A DNA stretch of 22,863 nucleotides from the NCBI GenBank assembly GCA_036897485.1, contig JAYMTF010001527.1, forward strand, positions 1-22,863, read 5' to 3'. A model generated the notes under the pieces. The model saw nothing but the letters and a program-made list of their open reading frames with translations, was not told where the DNA came from and searched no databases. The stretch is from Pelargonium nanum (taxonomy: Eukaryota > Streptophyta > Magnoliopsida > Geraniales > Geraniaceae). Positions 1 to 11,200 of this stretch are shown piece by piece (position 1 is the first letter of the stretch; each line of letters begins with the position of its first letter). A program made the position numbers and the translations under genes.

Positions 1-3000
1 ATACACCACGTGGCTATTGTGATGCTGGTGATTTGGTGCCTCAATTCCTTCAATTACTGCCACCCAATTTCTTACTTCATTTCTCTGGTCTATCTGTATC
101 TGGTATGAGTTTCTTATCTCTTCAATTGGTTAAAGATTCAATTTTGTGTTCAAATGAGATGTGGGTTAGGTTTGTATAGTTGTTTACCTGTTTCTTTGTT
201 TTGGTTTGATCTTCAAAAGGTTCATGAGAGGTATGCTATGAGATTGAGGAAGAAATTGCAGTTTGAGGAAAGAAAACAAGCCAATCAGAGAAAGGTAAAG
301 TTTAGATCCTATATGGTTTTATTTGTGATTATGATGCTTTTTGGTGAAGCCTCTAAGCTATCACTTTCAGTGGATATTTTGATTTGAGATTCATAGAAGT
401 TAGGGAAAAATAGAAGGAAATTTAAACTTTGAATATCTCGTTTTCTTTTAATGCTGCATTGATTCTTAAATATCCCGGTCGGATAAGGTAATTTGGCATA
501 AAATTGAGAGAATTTGTTCTTTGAGCTGTTTTTGATTGGTATATTCTGTGTTTATGGTATAAAGAGATTTGAATTCATTTCTGAATAGTTTAAGATCTAA
601 TGTTTTGTTCCCTTTTATTTTTTTAAGGTGCTTTGTGATTCTGAATCAGTTCGTTGGTTGAACTATGCCGTTGAAAAGATGTGGCCCATCTGTATGGAAC
701 AAATTGCTTCACAGAGGATTCTCCTCCCTATTATACCCTGGTTTTTGGACAAGTATAAACCATGGACTGCTGTATGAATCTACCTTTTGAGTTGTTTATA
801 CTTAATTATTTCAATATGCTTTTGTTGTATGATTTAGTTACTTACTTTAATGTGCTTTCTGTTTGAAATTTCTTATTTGATTATATCTGGATTATAGTAC
901 TAATAACCATAAAAGGATACCATATATTTTATGCAACATTTGTCTGGCACCTGAGAGGTTTTTGTTAGCTTGATTTTTCGGTTTGTAAACGTGATTTTCA
1001 GTCACATGTTTATTGGAAAAATTAAATAAGCATGATTTTCAGCTTGGCTTAGGCATTTTACTTTGTTCCCTTCTCTCGAGTTGTCGGAATTTCTCTCTTG
1101 ATCATATCTACTTCAATGGAATCTTTAGGTAGTGTTTGTATAAGAATTTTTGTTCGAGAATGGGAATCAAGAATTGGAACAGGAATGAGGTTCTCATTGA
1201 TCAAATTTGGATCAGTATTTTTCGGTCATGAGAGTGGCTCTGATTCCCTTTCCCATTCCTAATTTTCTAATCCAAACGCCACCTTAGTGTTTTTCTTTAA
1301 TGGAAGCTTTGCAAGCCTGTTTTGATATTTTTTTTCCCTTTTATTTCATTGGGCGTCCTCATCGGATTATTTGTATTTTCCACTAGTTGCTGTTTGCTGT
1401 CATGTTTTGATTCATTATGTCGGTTACTCATGATTTCTGCTATATATGCAGAAGAAAGCCGTGGTTCAGTCCTTGTATTTGGGAAGAAATCCTCCGATGT
1501 TCACAGACATGAGGGTTCTTCGTGAATCTAATGATGATGACCATCTGGTATGTATTTCTATATCCTTGGATTGCTTTCCTGTGTAAATTTTATTCTTAAA
1601 ATATGCGTGATTTGTGGCGAAAAAGAGGCTTATGATGTAATAAATGCAGGTTATGGAGTTGGGTATGAATTTTCTCACTGCAGATGATATGAGTGCAATA
1701 CTTGCTGTGAAACTACGGAAAAGATTAGGATTTGGAATGTGGACAAAGTTGCATATGACGGGCTTGCATATTGAAGGCAAGGTATGTGTGTTTCATTTAA
1801 AGAAGTGTAGGACGTGATATTGAAAAAAGTTAAAAACCAGCAGTAGCATTATTGATTTATATTGAAATTAGTTCTCTTTTAGTAATAGGAATTTATCTTC
1901 GTCCACCAACCTCTTTTATTGCATCACTACGAGTAATATGGTGCTTTATTGTTACTTGAAGAACTATATTTCCACTGTTTGTGCACTCCAATTGAGATGT
2001 GATGGTGATATTTGTTTATACGGTATTATCCTATTGACACCCATTGATTATGGCTTCTTTGTCCATCGAAATTTGTTGAATTCATGAAGAAAATGAGGTA
2101 GCAGTTGAAGAATTATAGAAATGGTTAAATGTTGAGAATATGAATAATGTTTTAGAGGATGTGGCCACACTTGACGGTGATCAGTTGGTTACTTAAAATG
2201 CACTTTCGAAGCATCATTCTTGCTTTTCCGTCCACCCATTGCTTTAGTTTAAGGCCTCATTTCAAGGAATTCCTTCGCATAACTAAAATCGGGAAGCTTG
2301 GTCACCGCTCCAGCCCACCCCAATAAGATAGATTTGTTCTGTGAATGGTTTCTTAAATCGGTTCTCCATAAGTTTCTCTTCTTTCTCTTGTAGGTTTTGA
2401 TTGGAGTGAAATTCCTCCGCCACTGGCCTTTCCTTGGTCGTTTGCGTCTATGCTTTGTCGAGCCTCCATATCTTCAGATGACTGTAAAACCTCTTTTTAA
2501 TCATGGGCTTGACGTTACTGAACTTCCAGGGATTGCTGGATGGCTAGTAAGTTCATTACATTTTATTCGCCGAATGCATTTACCCCCTCTCTTTCTCTCT
2601 AATGAATTGTTCACATTTTTCTTTGATAGGATAATTTTCTATCCATTGCATTTGAGCAGACGCTGGTTGAGGTTAACCTCCTTGAACTCTTAATACTCAT
2701 TCAAGTTGACTTATATGCTCTATTACCGATTTTATTTGGTCACTCATATATCACTATCACTTTCTCTGCAGCCAAATATGCTGGTAGTCGATCTGGAAAA
2801 GTTTGTTTCACCACAGTCAGGTAATATATGTTCCATTAGAAAATACATCAGGGCTTGGATTCAGATCAGAAGTGTAGTCTATTTCTTGTACATACATTGC
2901 ATAAACCGCAAGTTTTGTCATATCATTAGCTATGCATTGTTGAATTTGCAGAAAGTTGGTTCTCTGTGGATGAGAAGGAACCCGTGGCTTTTGTCAAAGT

Positions 3001-4588
3001 AGAAGTCATTGAAGGATCTGACATGAAACCAGCCGATCTAAATGGTTGGTTCGCTGTTACTTATCCATTTTCTTTTCCGTTTTTTTCTTCCTTTCCGACT
3101 TACATTATTAGTCCAAGTGCACGACCGATAAACGAGGCTACTTTTCAGGATTTTCTGACCCATACGTAAAGGGCCAACTGGGGCCTTATAGATTCAGGAC
3201 GAAAACACAAAAGAAAACACTTTCTCCGAAATGGCAAGAAGAATTCAAGATCCCCATTTGTTCTTGGGACTCGCCAAATGTCCTATCAATTGAAGTTCGT
3301 GACAAGGACCATTTTGTCGATGACACACTCGGGTTTGTTTCCAAGACTTCATTGCAGTTATTTAATAAAATTTGTCACCTTCAGTTCCCGTAGTGACAAA
3401 CTGACAACCCTTTGGTTTTTTCGCAGAGACTGTTCTGTGAACATCAGTGACCTCAGAGATGGCCAGAGACATAACATGTGGTTGCCTCTTCAGAACATCA
3501 AAACGGGGAGGTTGCGGCTAGCTATAACAGTTCTTGAAGACACCGGAAAAATGCCCGTGTCACCAGAGGAAGATGAAGAGGAGGAGTATCCAGATGGCGA
3601 GGAAGCGATGAACCAAGAAGATAAGAGAAATGCATATGCAAGTGAGAACGTAAATAAAGGTTCCTTCTCATCTGTATCAACAGATAAGTCTCCAAAAGTG
3701 GCAGATGTTTTCGAACCAATTAACGTTGAAGGGCAACACGAGACAGGAATATGGGTACAGCAGCCGGGAAGCGAAGTTTCACAAACTTGGGAGCCTAGAA
3801 AAGGAAAGAGTAGGCGCCTCGATAACCAAATCCGCGGGGAGTCCAATAATTCCACAAGTAACACTAAATCAGCAGCACCGGGATCCTTTGACAATGAAAG
3901 TAGCAGCGCTGACGAGAGCTTGGAAGGGGGTAGTAAGGGTCCGATGACCTCAGTTCGGAGGGGGTTACAGAAGATAAGTTCAGTATTTCACAGAAGTCCG
4001 AAACTGGATGATCATTCCGGTAGCCTTGCAGATGAAATGCTGTCTCCACGGCCTAACCTTAGAGCACTCAACACAAAGGACATTGGTGTGAAGTTTGTAG
4101 CTGAGGACAGCCTTGCCGCGCCTGCTTCTGGGAAGGTTGCGAGTTCTGAAGGTAGCGGTTCAGAAAGCCCTAACAAGGGGCATGTAAAAGATATGGCAAA
4201 GAGCGTGTTAAAACATGCTGGAAAATCTGCTCGCACCCTAAAGCATGTATTTTCGAGGAAAGGGTCGAAAAAAAGTAGTTCATCCGCGACTGCCGAACGA
4301 GATATTTATGCAGAATCTGACTCTTCTGATGACGATCCGTCTTTGACGCCTGGTGTTGAAAGGATTTCAGTTGCTTCAAATCCCAGGTCGAGTGTTGACT
4401 CCCAAGGTGGTTTAAGTAACCCGGCATTGCACAATGAGTTGGGAGAATCGGTGCCAAATACAAATCCTGATAGCCTGGAGATGAAAGACAGCGACATGGT
4501 GAAAACCTCAAACAGGTACGATGATGGTTTGGTTATGGAGTCTCCAAAACATGAGAATGTAGACATGAAACATACAAGTTTTGCATAG
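1..4588 (+). CDS. NTMC2T6.2: NTMC2 type 6 SMP-C2 domain lipid-transfer/tether protein (5' partial)
   Basis: Eleven visible exons splice in frame into 743 residues ending at TAG 4586-4588; the true start lies left of the window. Order: an N-terminal hydrophobic segment (partial residues about 5-34) that should anchor the protein in the ER; a Lys/Arg-rich stretch (HERYAMRLRKKLQFEERKQ); an SMP lipid-binding domain at about 60-250; one C2 domain at about 275-385; then a long acidic and Ser-rich disordered tail with a basic patch (KSVLKHAGKSARTLKHVFSR). The C2 domain keeps the Asp residues expected for calcium binding (DLNGFSDPYV in loop 1, RDKDHFVDD in loop 3), so calcium-dependent lipid binding is likely by inference. 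SMP proteins carry lipid between membranes at contact sites. Length is close to the Arabidopsis family members (about 750 residues). The symbol rests on remembered similarity and on the neighbouring CALS8, so 6.1 versus 6.2 is uncertain. Confidence 0.93.
1..4588 (+). other. Exon map of the NTMC2T6 gene
   Basis: Exons: 1-102 (partial), 220-294, 628-771, 1452-1547, 1650-1781, 2394-2546, 2630-2671, 2772-2820, 2952-3044, 3149-3332, 3427-4588. All introns are GT-AG, and each junction was checked by continuity of reading frame and protein family. The last exon (1162 bp) holds the end of the C2 domain and the whole disordered tail. The methionine at 3278 is not a start, because that reading runs through the intron before the last exon. 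Intron 295-627 shows nothing; intron 772-1451 holds a MITE at 1128-1283; intron 1782-2393 shows nothing I can name. Confidence 0.9.
1128..1283. mobile_element. Tourist-like (PIF/Harbinger) MITE, copy 1, in intron 3 of the NTMC2T6 gene
   Basis: The element is 156 bp. It begins GGTAGTGTTTGTATAAGA and ends in the imperfect inverse, TCCAAACGCCACC. It is flanked on both sides by TTA (1125-1127 and 1284-1286), the 3-bp target duplication of PIF/Harbinger elements. The GG..TGTTTGG terminus is typical of Tourist-like MITEs. Related sequences lie at 4957-5045 and 8922-9001. Confidence 0.75.
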
Positions 4589-4956
4589 ACTTTTTTTTTC
4601 ATTTTCCCTTGAAAAGTTGGTTTTGTACATCTTAAACTTGAACAAAAACTTCTGCACTAGGTTTCTTGAATCTTGTTACATGTAGCTTGAGATGTTTACA
4701 TTTTTGTATATGAAACTCTAGTACCTGAGATTGTCAGCAAAAATGTTCAGTTTTCAAGAAAACACCTTGTGATTGTGTTCGAGTTGATCAGTTTATGGAT
4801 TGTGTTGTGTGTCCTCATATCTGTTGTCTAAATTGTGTTGAGTATGAATTGTGTTAATCAAAACATTGTTTTGGCCATTGTCGTGACTATTTTGAGCGCA
4901 ACTTTTGTGTTAGTTCTCGGTTTTTAGTTTTTGAAGAGTTGAAACATGAAACTCTT

Positions 4957-5045
4957 GAGAATCAAGAATCGGAACAAGAATGAGATTCTCATGGTTCATG
5001 TTTATATTATGATATTTTGGTGATTAGAACGGCCCAAACGCCACC
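4957..5045. mobile_element. Truncated Tourist-like MITE, copy 2, between the genes
   Basis: The left part (GAGAATCAAGAATCGGAACA) matches the interior of the MITE at 1128-1283. The right end, CCCAAACGCCACC, matches its right terminus. The left terminus is not recognisable, so this is a 5'-truncated or decayed relative. Confidence 0.6.
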
Positions 5046-5227
5046 TCTTAGATACACAAACCATTCCTCTTCTTGTGCTAAGAATCAATTTTGAACTTTT
5101 GAACTTTTATTTCTGTACCGTAAATCATTTGAATCACTGATATATACAATATGTACTAAACATATACCTGTCAAAGCATATTAACCATACACAATCTCCT
5201 AAAAAATAACCAATTGTACTTTTCTTT

Positions 5228-5233
5228 TTTATT
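5228..5233 (-). terminator. Candidate poly(A) signal of CALS8
   Basis: TTTATT on the plus strand reads AATAAA on the minus strand, starting 54 bases after the CALS8 stop codon at 5289-5287. The spacing suits a short 3' untranslated region. Plant signals are loose and no transcript end is known. Confidence 0.45.
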
Positions 5234-5286
5234 CTTACTATACCTACAATGGTGAAAATCTCGTGCACTGAATTGTGTCCGCTCTT

Positions 5287-8200
5287 TTATTTGTGCTTCT
5301 TCTTTCCTGCAAGAATTGGTTGGATTTGCAGTCTTCTGTTGAAGGCTTCATTAAAGAGGAAACGAGTTTGGAAGGCTGATATAATAGGCAGCCAAGCCAA
5401 AATAGCTATAGGTGCAAAGAGAAAAACACCCATTCCATAGTCATAGGCTTTTGCAAGAACCCTAGTAAAGTCCCACAATCCTGTCTCTTCTATCTTTGGC
5501 CTCACAGCTTGAGCAACCTGAAGAAACCTCAATATCAGTCTTCAAGAAACCAAGAAAAAATTATCCGATAATGAAATAAGAAAGTTAATGTGTTAGGCCG
5601 TGTAGTGCCTATTGTCAGGTCGTGTCAACCCGGCCCATTTAGTTAAATGTGTCGTGTTCTTGTTCAAAATCTGAGCTAAACCTGTCGTGCTTGTGTTGGC
5701 CTATACAGCACACGACCAACCTTCAACACGACACGGACATGGCACACAAGCACCAATTGCCAGCCCTACCTACAATGGCGGGCGTCTCGTGTACTGGGCC
5801 ACCTAATTTTCTAATGAAAGAAGAGAGTTGTTTCGAATGGACTTACCAATATCAAGCCCCAACCAGTGGGCAGAAATGCAAGAATGCATACTATTAAATC
5901 CTTCAACGATAGCTCACAGATGATGGAAAGTGAAATGATGGTAGCTAAGACGCCCAAGAAAAGAAACGCTTTGAATAGCCTGAATGCGAAGTGATAGTTA
6001 TCACTGAACTGCCGCCTTCCCATGTTCACTGCCTGCATATCACGCCAAGATCAGTTGCAGATTATGTGCTATAATGGCTCATATCGCAATTTATAACCCA
6101 ACTAGAAACAGAAAAATCCCTTAATGCAGAGGTACTTAGTGTTTCAAGAAACTGAGTTTTCGAGGAACTTGGCCAGTTACTCACTATAACATAGTACTCT
6201 TTCTAGTATAGTTTGTCCAAGAATATCTAGATTCTATCGATAAATCTTGATTTCTTGGTACGTTTAAGAGTATTTTTTATTATTTTTATCATGGTATGTT
6301 TAAGAGTTGAGGCTACTAGAGGCAGGAAATGGGTTTCCAGACACAAATCTGAGGAAAAATTGAATCAGATCAGTTCTTGAATTCAAAGAACATTACCAAG
6401 TATCTGAAATATGGCGATATCAATCAAAATTCATTTAAATGCTAACTCGAAGTCATTGGCAATGTTCACGTGTGCTAGAAACATATAATGTTAAGAGAAA
6501 AGAGACTCTTATGTAGATCAGAGCTTAGTTTCAAAATGACTTGCAACAATCTTGTGTAGACTAATAGCAAATGCCACAACTAATGAATTTGACGAAGTTA
6601 GGAGGTGTAAAAGACAATTTCCATAGAAAATACGCAAGAATTTACCTTGACTAAGAGAAAAACTGCAAGAATGACGATCCAAGAAAGAACGTAAACCAGA
6701 AAATCTTTACTCTGCCGGGAGATGTCGAGGTGATAAACCAGACCATACTGATAGATGAAGAATCGAAGAGACAGAATGATTTCAATCAATCTAGCACCAA
6801 GTCCCGAACGATGAATATGAGCTTGTTCATCAATCCACCAAGAATACCAACTTTTGTCCTGTTGAATTCCTATACCACCTTGTTGCCTGATCCACTTGTT
6901 CCAGTCTTTCCAATCATCAACAACCTTGCCCCAACTGAATCCCGAAGGATTAAACAGAAACGGAGCAAACAACCAAGTGATTGACATAAACCAAATGGAA
7001 TATGTTATCAAGACATACGCCACAGTGCTCTGGAATGAGCGCCTAAACAAGTCATAAACAACTAACAAGAGCGATATTTCAAATCCTTTCACAAAGTGGC
7101 TTCGGGAATATAACCTGTAGTTCTCAGTGAAGCTTGTGTGAAACACCACAACCTTACGCCCAGTTGGTCTGTACTTAGCGCCTCCATGAAGAATTGTCCG
7201 GCCATAGTAGTGAATCTTTGTTCCGAGGGAGAAAGTGAAGAAGACAGCAGCAAGCTGCAATTGCATGAGGACAAAGTCTTTGAGGGCTGTGAGAAACCCT
7301 TTTTCTAGTCCTATCTCCATCACCATTGGTAAGCCTGTTAGGAGACCGAGCTGGATAAATGACTGAGAAGCAAGAGCCGTTTCCAAGGATTGTATATTCT
7401 GCAGTCTTGCTTCGATAAGCAGTGTCTTTTGCAACCCGCTAAGAACCAGATATAGTTGTCCGTATAGGAAAACATATATTCCAATGACCGATATCTGTGA
7501 AATGTTACAGAAGTTTATATCAACCATTGTAACAAATAATACTTCAAAGTTCAAGGGTGTTTGTATTAGCTTATAAGAAACAGATTATAATCGGATTTTA
7601 AAATAATCAATCAACTATTTGGACAACCTAGCTTCTCATTTTGCTAATTTACCCAACTTTTCTCCTTTTATTTGATAATGCAGTAACACATGGGCACCTG
7701 AAACCCGCCCCCGAAAATTTGCAGTTCGGGTAACCCGTACGCGTTGCAAGTAAACCCGCATCCCTTTCGGATTCGGGTTAGGCATTTCAACCCGAACTGC
7801 CACATCTAGGCCTAGACAGTGATGTCCATGGATGGGGCTGAAATTCGTACAGTCCAAGCAAAATGGACCAACAAACAAGACCACAAGCTTTGCCATGTAG
7901 CAAGGCCGTAATTTCACATTATGAGATCATTTGAGGAGCGTCATGGTCATTTTTCAATTTTCAGATATTTTATTTCAAGTTTATTTTCAGCTAGGGTTTG
8001 GAGTACGAGTTATAAATATCTGTTGCACAGCTTCTTTTGTGTTTTGGCTGATGTTTAGATTTTCTTCATAAGAGAAACTATGGTTTACTTGTGTTCTCGG
8101 CCTTCATTTCTAATACAGGTTGCATCATTTGGATTATAAAATGGAAAAGGCAAAATAGTTTCTTGAAATTGAAATGTTTTTCATAAAATGAATGTGAAAC

Positions 8201-11200
8201 CATAACTAATAGCAAGAAAGGAATGTTTCAGCCTGTCAGGATAGAAATTACCAGACTACTAAAGTAAAATCCAATGGTTGTGAAGTAACAAGAGAGCATC
8301 CGGAAGAAATCAAACCGGCGTCCAAGGCGATATATGTCACGACTTAGAGTTTGCTCACTGTTTCCATTAGCAACTTTGGCTTCAAATTTTGAGATCTGAT
8401 TTAAGCCAACATCACGGCCTTTGCCAACTTGAAGGTACTCATGGTATGTAATGCATCCCCGTCGTAAGGTAGAATTAAATCCTACATGATAACAGATGGA
8501 CTTGTGAATTAATAGAAAAAGTTTGGCATATAAGCTCAAAATCTAATACGAGTAGTTCTTACCAGCGAAAACATCTTCACTCAAATTAATTGTTTTTGAT
8601 GCTTTGCTTATGCCACCTCTCGTCAAGTGAAATATCCTGTCAAATACATCTGGGTGACCATAATGGTACCGTACCCTGTACATAGATGAAAACAAATGAA
8701 TAAATAACCCTAAGGACATACGTATTGATCATCAAAAGCAGAATGTTACAATGATAGATAAAGAAAGAATAGGCAATGGCTGTGTAGCGGTACAAGGTTT
8801 TGGCTACTTGACCATAGAAGAAAAAGATATTCCGCAACATATAAATAGATATGCAAACACGCATAGAAATGTGAGCACCCATGATCATTCATTGATGCAT
8901 AACATGAGATTAGCCATCCGAGGCATGTTCGTGAATGGGAATGAGACATTCTCGATCTTTGATTCCCACTCCTAAACAATTTCTTTAATCCAAACGCTGC
9001 CTAAGTCTTAACAATGATCTGTCAGAAACAAGGAATCACCTGAGGGGGTTGGCAAGAATCCTTTGACCAATAGTGACAAAGCTGGTCTCCTGGTACGACA
9101 TAAACCATGCTAGAGAAGAAACGCTGAAGTTTTCAAGAACATGCAAGGTTATCAACTTGTAAGGTGTAAAATATCTCAGGTGGTAACTGTATCTCACAGC
9201 AAAAAAGGTCTAACCTTCCGGTGAAAATGTGTTCCCTCAAACCAAGTATAGTAGGAGGGCGTCGTCCTTGACATTTAAGAAATTCTTGCAGAAGATTTCT
9301 CATTTTCAGAGCTTCTTCCAAATAGTTATCCTGTAAAATCAGACACCATGAGACCAAAAGGGATGGGGATTATCGTTTCTTTTTTCTTTCTTCTTTCAGT
9401 TTTGGAAAGGAGCTTACTTGGTTCATATCAATAGTTTGAAGAGCTTCACCACGTGTGAAAATTATGGCATGATTTTGATTTTCAGGCTTCCCTTCCCCAA
9501 TATTTGGTGGACCAGGAAGCTTTATGCGGTATATTTCCTATGAGAAATGACAATACACTTAGCAAATTCAAACAAAGATGCATACTGGCAAGGAGATGAG
9601 TATGCGAAAACCAAGACGTGCTGATATTAGTGTTGGATTGGATTTTCTACAGCTAAATATCTCAAGAATACCTGATCAAATCCGTTGACTGCTTTGACCA
9701 ATATAGAGGAATAGACCTTCCTAGGCTTGTCAGCCACAATTTCTTCTTTCTCCTCAACATACGCAACACGGAGGGATGGGTGCCTTCAGGCCATAATTGC
9801 ATAGAAACAATTAAAACGTTTCTAGACTGTCTTTTTGTATATATATATATATATCATGCCGGTAAGGGATTACCTGATCAACAAATCGACAATGTCTTGT
9901 GCATGGGGATCCCCAGAAGACTTTTGCAATCCAAACATTTGACAAGAAACGACATATGTGAATTTCATGTCTGCTAGAGCTCCCAGTTGAGAAGATAATG
10001 TACGGTTTCCAATTTTTGCAGCATCATAGCCTTCAAGAATATCTGAATGAACAGATTCAGCCACATGTGAGAAAGTTTTATATAAGGTCAATGTTCATAG
10101 TAAAAAATTTAATTGCAAAAAGGCTGCAGAAAATGATCAAATGAACAAGTAATTTTGTACAAACCTTCATCTTCAGCCATGTCAAGAAATGCCTGCAATT
10201 TTAAGGCTTCTCTATAGTACATCATTCCTCTAACTGTTACAGCACAGAAATAAAGAGTTCATATCTCAGATAAAAATAATTCTCCTAGATTTCACTTGAA
10301 ACCCAAGTTCATTCACTATAATTCATCTATTCACCTGTTCTGCTCAGTGTTTGCCCACGGAAAGAAGCCCAATTTCTAAGATCTTCCTCCTTGTTTTCGT
10401 CTTTTAATCCTTCTGCATTTCCGCACCCCATGCGCTCCAAAAAGTTTTTCCACTCATCTAAGAAAATCAAAGGAATTTTCATGTTATCTACTTGATTGAA
10501 ACCAAATGAATGGAACAAAATTAGGATAAAATACGTGTGATTTTAATGTAACCTGGATATATTTTTTGCATATAGAAGATGATGGAAACCTCTTCCTGGC
10601 TTAAGTGAAGCTCCTCCATCGAAAAATTGATATCTTCTGCGTAGTGTGGGGTTATAACACTGCTCCAAAGAAAACATATAGGGTGAAGAACAGAGTATGG
10701 AGTAGAAACGATAAAGGAATTAAATTGCTCACAAGTGCATTTGAAAGCATTACAATAATATACGAGTGTATAGCAATGATACACTTTTGAATACAACGCA
10801 AATTTCAATAGAGATTGTACAAGACCAACTCAACTAAAAGCCTAAACTGATAGCCGAAGGCGCAACCGCGCAATATTAATCATATACTCTAACATGCAAG
10901 CCCATAATCACTTTGCACATGGTCATGCACAAAGGTGGCGGTAGGACTCGAGCTTGTAACCTTTTGGTCAACCAGGCTTTGATACCATATAGATGAGCAA
11001 CTCAACTAAAAGTTTAAACTGATAGTTGAAGGTCCGATGTGAATTTTATACTCAAACAGAGATAAACTTCATCAAGAAAAATATAAGCAAGACAAGAAAC
11101 TCCAACCTGAATGATAGCATACTCCGCACTTTAGGAGCAGATGGCATATCCATGAAGAGAGAAGTAGCAAAGAACGAAATCCGCCTTCTAGCCTCTAAGT

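Larger units (their letters stand above)
4589..5286. other. Intergenic region between two convergent genes
   Basis: The 698 bp lie between the two stop codons and must hold both 3' untranslated regions. For the plus-strand gene I see no AATAAA, only T-rich sequence with TTTGTA motifs (for example near 4621 and 4704). For the minus-strand gene an AATAAA lies at 5233-5228. A truncated MITE lies at 4957-5045. No other gene is visible. Confidence 0.7.

Noticed and set aside
3278-3426. A 436-codon open frame whose methionine at 3278 could be read as a separate gene start
   Set aside because: The C2 domain is already under way in the exon at 3149-3332 in another frame, and a GT-AG intron (3333-3426) joins it to the last exon; the 3278 methionine is out of frame.
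3490-4602. Several minus-strand frames of 61-134 codons over the last NTMC2T6 exon
   Set aside because: They are shadows of the long coding exon, with no family resemblance and no splice support.
6730-6984. Plus-strand 84-codon frame inside CALS8 exon 39
   Set aside because: It is antisense to conserved membrane-region coding sequence and does not look like a protein family.
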